NCBI RefSeq assembly: GCF_032854445.1
Contig: NC_088297.1
Location: 19,357,127-19,421,126, forward strand
Source: Liolophura sinensis
Taxonomy: Eukaryota; Mollusca; Polyplacophora; Chitonida; Chitonidae
Direction: 5' to 3'
DNA: 64,000 bases
Shown here: positions 56,170 to 64,000 of the stretch, one piece after another
Layout: every line of letters starts with the position of its first letter
How positions within the stretch are numbered: position 1 is the first letter of the stretch
The notes under the pieces: model-generated
Seen by the model: only the letters and a program-made list of their open reading frames with translations
Databases searched by the model: none
Told to the model about the DNA's origin: nothing
Program-made: the position numbers and the translations under genes

Positions 56170-56800
56170 CAAAAATTTCATGCAAAACAACTAAAGTGCG
56201 AAGTAAAACAAAGAGGTTACTTTCGCTTCGACCTTGTAGTATTTTTGTTTTGCCCTTTTGTTCTTTCGAATTTTACTCCACATAAAACATACAACAGAGC
56301 AATACCACAAAAGGGTGTTACTTCATCAAACCCGGCATTTTCGTACTTTAGCCTTCAGCTTTTAAATGGGCGTGTGCATGACAAACTGGAAGGCATAAAG
56401 TATGAAAGTGCGAGGTTTGGCAAGGTCTCGTCCTTTCGACCTTTTTCCTTCCAGTTCGTCATGCCCGCAGTGAGATAAAAGCTGCTTTGACCTTTTGCAT
56501 TCAGGTTTGTCATGCACATAGCTATTTAGAAGTGGAGGGCAAAAGTACTAAAGAGCGAGGTTGGGTGGAATCTCGCGCTTTCGTCGTTTCGCTCATTTTT
56601 TTCATGATGCAGAACTAGGAAGAACAGTAGGACAAAACAGACGTACGACACCGCAAGGCGAAAGTACAAAAGAGCGAGGGAGCAAAACCTTTTTTGGTTT
56701 GTTCACCCTTTTGTTTCCTTATTTCATACTTTGTTTGGCACTTTTGCTTTGTCCATTCGTTGTTTCGTCCTTTCGCATTTTTCTCTCTGGTCTACATAGT
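56170..56800. repeat. Degenerate tandem repeats with self-complementary GCGAGG and CTTTCG blocks
   Basis: The phrase AAAGTGCGA or AAAGAGCGAGG, followed 15 to 30 bp later by a CTTTCG-type block, recurs about four times (near 56193, 56404, 56550 and 56672). The spacing is about 120 to 210 bp. Related TTCGTCATGC and GCATGACAAACTGGA blocks alternate in orientation. ORFs at 56245-56478 and 56561-56806 are composed of this repeat. Confidence 0.5.
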
Positions 56801-56977
56801 CAGTAGAACAAAACGCGCAAGGCCGCCTCTCGCTTCCATTGAAACATCATTTTTTCTCATCTAAAGTGCCCTTGTTTATTTTTTTTTATGTATAACCATA
56901 GAAACAATAGATGATGTTTAGAACAGACCACATTTATCACATTTCGAAACAACCCCATTTCCCGTTTTTTTTTTTTT

Positions 56978-57180
56978 TTGTTTGGCAGGATATTTTCCCA
57001 GTGTTTAGCAGAAGATATTCTTATCTATTGGCAGGATAGTCTTTGGCAGGATTTTTCCTTCGTGTATGGCCCGTGTAAGGATATTTTCTTTGTGTTTGAC
57101 AAGATGTTTTTCCACTGTTTGGTTTGTATTTTCCCACTGTTTGGAAGGGTATTTTCCCAGTGTTTGACAGGATAATTTTT
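56978..57180. repeat. Degenerate minisatellite of about 23 bp
   Basis: About eight diverged copies of a GTTTGGCAGGATATTTTCCC-like unit. The ORF at 56978-57175 reads through it. Confidence 0.7.
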
Positions 57181-57584
57181 CAGTACCTGATGAAGAGCGG
57201 TGCTTTAGGGCACACTGGCCTAGTTTCCTCTATTTATTAGCCTAATCGCCTCATTATGGCATAAAATAAAGTATTATGGACATGTAGTTAACATGGTACA
57301 TTAATATTAAGTGTCAAATTTGAAGCGCGAAATCAAACTGCCTTTCTATGACTGTGTGATTTATTACCAATGCTAATATCAGCTTAAAACTCGACCGCGG
57401 TCACGGCAAGTGTGTCACCGACATTTGGGCAATGAGTTTAACTCGGCCAGTAACTCGCTGCCATTTACCCCACTAAGATAAAATAAATGTCTGCTAGCAT
57501 CTGGTCAATATAGCGAAAAGTTGTGATAAACGAAAAATTTTAACCCCTTACTAAGTAATGTTTGTTTGGTAAAACTACGAGTAT
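57181..57584. other. Unassigned stretch
   Basis: Nothing recognised. Confidence 0.4.
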
Positions 57585-57929
57585 ATGCTTGATGTCCTTT
57601 TGAAAATACCAAGGTGCACTAGCAACCACATAAATCTACATCAGAAGTTAAAAATTCAGAGCGATGTTAAGTGGGCAATGGAAGGGTTGAATAAACAGAG
57701 CCCTTCAGTGAGATTACCGGGTCCTTTTGGCAGCGGAAAAGCAATGGCTAGCATGTTTGTATACGGGCTGTTCGTGCCCTTGAGAGACAAGAGGCTTAAC
57801 CATAGCAAATTGGTAGCTCATTATATCGTTTTTATTGGCTTTGTGAAAGTTAATTTAGGCGCAACGCCATCGGAAATAGGTGGCGCCATGACCGCCATTA
57901 GAGATGTCGCCGTTTACGAGCTAAGATAG
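57585..57929 (+). CDS. Unrecognised ORF (114 codons)
   Basis: The frame opens at ATG 57585 and ends at TAG. Composition is balanced. Residues 45-54 read PGPFGSGKAM, which superficially resembles a Walker A loop but lacks the required Ser or Thr after GK. It has no further ATPase motif and is far shorter than a P-loop domain. There is no splice or transcript evidence. Listed because it is one of the longer clean ORFs outside repeats. Confidence 0.18.
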   Translation: MLDVLLKIPRCTSNHINLHQKLKIQSDVKWAMEGLNKQSPSVRLPGPFGSGKAMASMFVYGLFVPLRDKRLNHSKLVAHYIVFIGFVKVNLGATPSEIGGAMTAIRDVAVYELR

Positions 57930-58762
57930 GCCGCCTAAGATTTCTAGACTTAATACTATTTGGAGCTCTTTTTTTCAGTCAAAATAACTTTTGCAGTTGT
58001 CTTGCCTCCTTAAATCCTTTATCTAACTGTGATCCACATTTCATTTCCGGATTTTCTTAATTTCCCTTGAGACCCAACAAAAAAGTCAATGCGGTGTGGA
58101 TAGATTTGTAGAATTTGCAAGAATCCAACCGTAGATCCCATCGTGCCATGTCCTATGTAATATACGCTGTTAGCATGAATCTAACACAATTAACACAACG
58201 GCTATTAATTACCAGCTGTCCAAGCTAATCTGAACATGATATATTTTTCGCAGGAGATCTCTTACATGTGCCTCCACCCTTTAATAAAGCGGTTCAAAGA
58301 AACGTACGCATTGCTCTTTCCTGTAATATTTCACACTTTGTAGTTTATCTGTGCTTCTTAATCTCGTGGGCAAGACTTAGCCACTAAAACGTTACACCAG
58401 AATACGTCCAAGTTTACCATAATTTGGTCGTCTTTGTGTAGCTCGTCTGATACGTGTGGTACAATCTCTACAAACCTATAGCTGGTCGCCTTTCCTTGCG
58501 TAGACTGTCACCCTGTCTTCCTTCTCTCAAATATGAATGGATGATGGAAGCCGGCCTTTTATTTTACTGTGTATTGAAGCGACAATTCTGATCAGTACAA
58601 TAGTTTGACAACGAGGGGTCACCAGGGGACTGGGGGGTGGAGGAGGAGATGTTCTTCAAGACCGAATAAGCAGCATTTTAGTGTAAGAAGCTGCTAGTTT
58701 GTTTCGTTTTTTTTTCTTCAAATTTTCTTTCTCTCGTTGGTCGATGCACATAGCGTCTGTAT
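57930..58762. other. Unassigned stretch
   Basis: Nothing recognised. Confidence 0.4.
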
Positions 58763-59043
58763 CTTGCTACAGATGCTTACGTTTATTTTGTTACAGATGC
58801 TTATGTATATCTTGCTACAGATGCTATATTTAACTTGCTACTGATGCTACATTAACTTGCTACAGATGCTTATGTTTATTTTGCTGCAGATGCTTACGTT
58901 TATTTTGCTACAGATGCTTATGTGTATCTTGCTATAAATGCTATATTTATCTTGCTACCGATGCCTATGTTTCTTTTGCTACAGATGCTTATGTTTATCT
59001 TGCCGCAAACGCTTATGTTTATCTTGCTACGGATGCTTACGTT
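58763..59043. repeat. 24-bp minisatellite, about 12 copies
   Basis: Tandem copies of TTGCTACAGATGCTTATGTT plus TATC or TATT, with substitutions and two shortened units near 58830-58860. There are no unique spacers. One frame would read an eight-residue repeat ATDAYVYL, but it is interrupted. Confidence 0.92.
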
Positions 59044-59207
59044 CTACTGAAAGCTGACTTTTCTATCAAATCAGTTAAAAACGTAGACTTATAAACACGT
59101 TGTCAGTGAAAATTGTGCACGGCTCGGTTTTCACAATGAATTCAAATAATCAAAATAAAATTGTATGGAATTACCCGCGCGTGCAAAAACAATACAGGAA
59201 TAAAATA

Positions 59208-60192
59208 ATACTGTAAATATCTTTTTATTCCCGTGGTATAAACATTCGCGGATTTCGCGGCAAACACATTTCCGCAAAAATATGTGCCATCGAATATAAA
59301 ACCCAAGTAAGTAATTTATTAATGTAGCATGCTTTGCAGCTATAAATTCATTAACAATCACTACAGTTTTAATACTTTTTTAAACACGTTAATTAGAAAT
59401 ACCTAATTAGAATGTAGTCCGGCTTTCAAAAATCCACCTTAATTGATTGTCAGTTAATCTTGCCTTTTTTTAAGGAGGCTTAGCTCCGTCTAAATATCGC
59501 CACATTGCGACGTTGTTGTTGTTGATTTATTGCCACGGTTAGAGATATAGAAATCGATAATTTGTACTGGACGTGTGTACGTGATACGATATACATTCGA
59601 AGAGAGAGGCTGTTTTTTGTTGACTGTACTTGCCTTCCAGTCAGATCAATTTTCCGACGCGCCCGATACATCGCTCGGGGGTTTCCGCACTTCAAACTTC
59701 CTTTTCATAATGATGATTTCTGAGAAATTTACTCAAGTCTGTCACAGTCCACTCAAAGTTTCACTCATACTGCTGCTGCATGAGAATTAAATAGTGGGAT
59801 TTATTTATATCACATTTAATCCTCCGTCGTCTCCCGGAGTGAGTGACACGAATTTTTTCTCACACAGCCGGTAAGGGTTTCGTCTTATAAAGACTAACAG
59901 TCTTCAAAGGATTAAAAGGTTAGGAGGATTAACTTCCTTAGTCTGATCAAGTTACTGTATTGTATTATAGAATTTTTGTCACATCTTACAGGTACAATCA
60001 AGTTAAAATGAGAACATTGTTACTTGAATACTTTAGTTGTTTTATTACTTTACGTTTCTGTACTGAAGTTTGATTTTCTTTTATCAGTTGTCCACAAATT
60101 CTGTTAAGATCCGCGAAAGTTGATTCCCGCGAATTTAACTGCTTACCAAATCAGCGAAAGTTTATGCCCGCATACAAATTCATTTACAGTAT
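59208..60192. mobile_element. 985-bp element with terminal inverted repeats rich in TTCGCGG
   Basis: The ends ATACTGTAAAT (from 59208) and ATTTACAGTAT (to 60192) are perfect 11-bp inverted repeats. Inside them, ATAAACATTCGCGGATTT on the left is complementary to AAATCAGCGAAAGTTTAT on the right with few mismatches. The arms are about 90 bp overall. The interior has no credible transposase; ORFs at 59131-59361, 59480-59695 and 59575-59790 oppose one another. Consistent with a nonautonomous DNA transposon. No target-site duplication was resolved. Confidence 0.6.
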
Positions 60193-60902
60193 TCTAATAC
60201 AGTTGTTTAACGCGTCACAAATGTAACTCACAAAGTATAACCTAGGCAAATAATGCCTTATGGTTCAGCTGGAATGGTTCACATGATGTGAATGATTTAT
60301 TCCAAGAACCATTAGGGTTTTAGCTTTCGTTCCTTATAATTCGTTAGAAACACTTTAATCTTCAGCACTACATATGCTGACATCACACAAGTTTGCTTTA
60401 CCTTGAAGTCCTTGTTTATGTCCACTTTTTTATGCAAAGCAATGAAAAATGTCCAAAAAGCAATATAGAGCGCAATTTTATTGAAAACTTATGCATTTGC
60501 TAAATGGAAGAACGCATACCGGTTGCGGCGTATTGGGATTAAAAGGAAAAAAATTAACAACTACATGCGTGTGGAAATATTTGTCAGAAGTGGATAGAAA
60601 ATGGAAGTCATCCGAGTTTGAAACTTGTCCATCACTCACCACAGAAGATTACCAAAATTAGACTAAAAAACTGTTTCATGCTGAGCTGAGAATGAGAACA
60701 AAATTCTTATCATCCCAGATCTGGAAAAAGTCTAACTGAACACGAGGTGGCGCCAAGTTATAATTATTCATCTATCCCACAAACATGGCGTGTGTCACAC
60801 GAGAGTGTTTGGGTTGGTCGCTTGATAACCCTATCACTTGGTATAACCTGTCAGCGAGTCAAGTTTTAGTTTTATGAGGAACCTGTCGAAAGCAACCTTT
60901 AA
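60193..60902. other. Unassigned stretch
   Basis: Nothing recognised. Confidence 0.4.
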
Positions 60903-60918
60903 TTGCAATAAACAAAGA

Positions 60919-61046
60919 TTATTATTTTTTTATTTGATTGGTGTTTCACGCCGTACTCAAGAATATTTCACTTATACGAAGGAGGCCAGCATTATGGTGA
61001 GTGGAAACCGGGCAGAGCCCGGGGGAAACCCACGACCATTCGCAGG
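60919..61046 (-). mobile_element. SINE family 1, 5'-truncated, recent insertion
   Basis: The reverse-oriented tail and body stop abruptly at CCATTCGCAGG. It is flanked by a perfect 16-bp target-site duplication TTGCAATAAACAAAGA (60903-60918 and 61047-61062). Truncation plus an intact duplication is the signature of incomplete reverse transcription during LINE-driven insertion. Confidence 0.95.
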
Positions 61047-61211
61047 TTGCAATAAACAAAGAACACGTTGAAGATATTAACTTCTAGGTCATCGATAATT
61101 TGTATTTTTTCTTGTTACCGAATGCTTGTATGACCCTAATGAGTTTTGTGTCACTGGTAATTAGTGGGTGTTAGGGGGTTACCTACTTGATGGAATGCCA
61201 GAGCAAAACCA

Positions 61212-61449
61212 ATAAAATTTAATTGGTGTTTTACGTCGTATTTAAGAACGTTTCACTTATACGACATGACCAGTAATATTGTGGAAGGAAACTTGAGAGA
61301 GCCCGGAGGTTGCTGGAGGGTCTTCCCACGTACGACCGGAAAAGGAGCCAGCATGAACCTGAACACACAGCGAACCTTTTAGTGAGACACTCCTGGGTCA
61401 CTGTGCTGCATTAATGTAATGACTACTGCTGAAGGCGAAGACGTCCCCG
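61212..61449 (-). mobile_element. SINE family 1, nearly full, diverged
   Basis: Starts at AATTTAATTGGTGTTTTACG, continues with CACTTATACGACATGACCAG and TTCCCACGTACGACCGGAAA, and ends in a degraded head (GAAGGCGAAGACGTCCCC). About 25 bp of the central body are missing between GAGAGAGCCCGG and AGGTTGCTGG. No clear target-site duplication. Confidence 0.85.
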
Positions 61450-62176
61450 TTTACAATATGGTTTAGTGATTAGGTAAAATAGTGCCATATTAAAAGCGTT
61501 TGGAAATTGTAATCTTCCCACGGTATGGCTACAAGACTGTCAAAGTGGTAAGAAGACATAATAACGCATTTTAATTGTACAAAAGCCTTAAGGTCAGCAG
61601 TCATATTGAACGATTCACATGGCCATAAGCATTAGTTATCCTCACAAAGTGAAGCATTAGTTAATAGAATTAATAAGTCATTTCCAGAATTTTACATGGT
61701 GAATACTATAACTGTCTCTAAATATTTAAGTGTGGATAGTGTTGCACAGTTAACACACAGTGCAAGAGCATTTTTAATACTATTAAGTCAGACTTCCATT
61801 GCTGGTTTGACGACAAAATGCGATGGAAGGTGTTATCTTGTGTGATTTAGTATGAAGATCTTGATGGCGGAAATATTTGACGACGCGCGGTTAAGTCATC
61901 ATCATTCATTCATAACACCAACATGGGACTTGTGTCGTGTCATACGTTGTCGAGCTTACAAGTTTACTCTGAGCACAATGATATCTCCAGCCCACCCACA
62001 AAATTGGCCTCGAGTCAGTATGTGTGAAAAATTCTTCGGTGTGGCGTTAAAGAGCGATGAAAATGCATGTACATAATTTGGCGATCACATTATTGTTGGA
62101 AAAGATAACTTACAATACATTACCACCACAACTTGGCACCACAGAGAGCCCTTGAGTAAAATCCTCAGTCTATATA
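61450..62176. other. Unassigned stretch
   Basis: An ORF at 61852-62076 has no recognisable domain. Nothing else is seen. Confidence 0.4.
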
Positions 62177-62533
62177 TCAACGATACTGGAATCCAAAATG
62201 AAAGTTATGTTGTCCAACTAGAACCAATACTCTCCAGATATGTATTCTACTTTCCTGAACCAGAGCGTGTTGAAGATACTTTGGTCCAAACGCCCCCCTA
62301 ACACGAGAAACGTAACAAGACTGACATATTGCCTCCGGACGGAGATACATCCGGGCATTGTTATATTCCGGTATATCGATACAAATTACGCAACACGAAC
62401 TTTGGCCTGACATGTCCGGAAGAGACGTGATGACAGGTAAGTTGCCACCATTAACTTTCGCTGGGAAACAGGAAGCATATCGGAGAGAGTAGCCCAGGGC
62501 TGGTGGAGAATGGCGCAAAATTCCAAATGTCAC
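62177..62533 (-). CDS. Unrecognised ORF (118 codons)
   Basis: A clean minus-strand frame with balanced composition. Its middle contains the phrases VNGGNLPVITSLPD and CCVICIDIPEYNNA, with a later CQSC. The cysteine pairs are not spaced like a RING or other zinc domain that I know. It has no clear promoter or splice signal. On the opposite strand a consensus donor (ACAG|GTAAGT near 62436) occurs right after a stop codon, which weakens a plus-strand alternative. Possible exon, possible chance. Confidence 0.2.
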   Translation of the reverse strand: MTFGILRHSPPALGYSLRYASCFPAKVNGGNLPVITSLPDMSGQSSCCVICIDIPEYNNARMYLRPEAICQSCYVSRVRGAFGPKYLQHALVQESRIHIWRVLVLVGQHNFHFGFQYR

Positions 62534-64000
62534 TGAATATGTTTTTTTTTTCGTGGGTAGCGGTTTTCTTCGGATTTAAAAGTTGTTTTTATGTTCAGTT
62601 TGTTAGCGGAATAGAGGATCACAAAGAATTATAGAGAGTACTTTTTGTATACTGTTTGCAATGTAGACATTTTTATATTGATTTTATGAATCGACAGGAC
62701 TAGGGGTTCGTCCAGAACAACCCCTAGTAATAACTTGCTTGAGGATAAATAGAAGTAAAACATAAGCCAGTTGATATTCGTCCTGTTTCTGTGATCAGTG
62801 CTAAAACGTAACTACTGTGCCCCAAAGGCATTTTGTTATCATGTATTGTTCTTTATTTTACTTTTTTTATTTTTGATTGGTTTTTTCTTCTTGACAGCTT
62901 TCTCCTCCATTTCATCTGACTAGAGTAAATCGGATTCTTTTCTGTCTCAAACAATCCTACAAATTGTAGAGACAATACAAGTGTATTTCGACATTTTCTA
63001 AAGCAGTACCCATGTGTCTTATCTGGTCCCTCCGAATGCTCTCTTTGCGTCTATAAACCGTTGACAGATATCTACGCTCTCTCGAGTTTATCTCGAACAC
63101 CGTTGATTCAGAAAATAGTGCTCCCGATATATCAGGCACACAACGGTAAGGTTTCCTCCAGCAGACAGTTATGTATTGATTATTATCCCTCCAAATTACC
63201 ATCAGCTTTAACCTGGACTGCTCTTGCGTAAAACCTTGTTTTCGTTTAATTTTGAGGCTAATGGGGCGTCCATAGACGTACAGTTTTAATATAACCTTAC
63301 CTTACCCCTAATATACAATAAACTCTTAAATGTCTACAGGAATAATTTTTTTTCATTTTCAAGAGTGGTGGATGCATTCCAGTTTTAAGAATGTTGAATG
63401 CAAAGAATAAGCTGGGAGTATAAAATCCGATCATCTAGAAACTGGCAAAACGCAAATAACCGTATCTCCTACACATGTTCAAAACATTCATTACGTTTAC
63501 AAATATAGTGGCTATTAAGCTTTGTTTTAAGATTACTTCATGCATGGATTTATAAATATGACTGTTTATTAACATTTAAGGTGACCAATGAGAAGGACTA
63601 GTTTTCATTTGCAATGGTGTTGATCATAGTTTAGAAGTCAGAATGTGTCATTGATTAATGGAAACTGGACAAATCTTTATTGGGTTATCTATTCCAAAAA
63701 GTGATAGAATTAAAGCATTAACAGAGAGCAGGATGGGTTCAGGATATTAGATTATTCCCACACAAGTTACTCTACCATATCGACAAATAGTTTCAAGGTG
63801 AAATCGTTTTTCTATAGGAAAAGCATTGGAATAATAGTTACAGAAATCTGTTTCTCCCATGTATGACATGTAACGTTATGTCATTAAATACTAATAATGA
63901 AGTCGAGACATTACCACGTAAATGTAAAAGGTTTCACAAGCCTTCGATCCACATGTCGGCATGATTTGCACATAAAGGTTATCGTGCAGAAGCAAAATTC
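62534..64000. other. Unassigned AT-rich end of the window
   Basis: The ORF 62957-63202 (minus, 81 codons) has reasonable composition but no domain or splice context. No SINE, MITE arm or tandem repeat is recognised here. Confidence 0.4.

Noticed and set aside
57720-57750. Walker A-like PGPFGSGKA in the ORF at 57585-57929
   Set aside because: The residue after GK is Ala rather than Ser or Thr, no Walker B follows, and the ORF is too short for a P-loop domain.
58763-59043. Repeat-protein gene in the 24-bp array
   Set aside because: No frame is open across the whole array, because shortened units shift the phase.
62957-63202. 81-codon minus-strand ORF
   Set aside because: Composition is acceptable, but I found no domain, acceptor, donor or start context to support it.

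Overview
The window looks like repeat-rich, largely intergenic DNA from a metazoan, most likely a mollusc or another lophotrochozoan. No open reading frame exceeds about 160 codons. There are no bacterial operons, rRNA genes or CRISPR arrays. The dominant recognisable content is tRNA-derived SINEs: a head carrying pol III A and B boxes, a conserved central body, and a tail in AAATAAATAAATA. The main family resembles what I recall of the MetaSINE-type elements of molluscs. That identification is from memory and was not searched.

Layout. 1-14 kb: single SINE copies, a 351-bp foldback element (3078-3428), a cluster of AP-1-like sites (5015-5168), a nested hairpin (9325-9395), a 42-bp minisatellite, and several arms of a long-terminal-inverted-repeat MITE family. 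14-31 kb: SINEs with clear target-site duplications, one of which carries a 47-bp patch copied from about 460 bp away; one complete MITE (18582-19210); a weak two-exon gene candidate (17536-18338); a long TA microsatellite; and a head-to-head pair of SINE heads. 30.5-33 kb: the best gene-like signals, namely a minus-strand exon encoding a signal peptide that ends at a consensus splice donor (30589-30646) and a plus-strand secreted-protein ORF (32525-32755), with a Tc1/mariner transposase relic between them. 33.9-44.3 kb: three diverged copies (A, B, C) of one multi-kilobase unit, with SINEs inserted in A and absent at the same site in B and C. 46.3-48.2 kb: a 27-copy array of a 53-bp repeat inside a dispersed element whose other copy (38237-38776) holds only about two degraded units. 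48.5-64 kb: a possible 75-residue membrane protein, three members of another SINE family, microsatellites, two more minisatellites, a 985-bp inverted-repeat element and unrecognised short ORFs.

No set of genes here works together as a pathway that I can recognise. The most unusual observation is the 53-bp array. Nearly every unit carries a palindromic CANNTG core, and some base changes in one half of the palindrome are matched by the complementary change in the other half. The array lies inside a mobile-looking element whose 3' tail resembles those of two SINE families. All gene calls are tentative, because exons were judged by eye without splice models, transcripts or protein searches.
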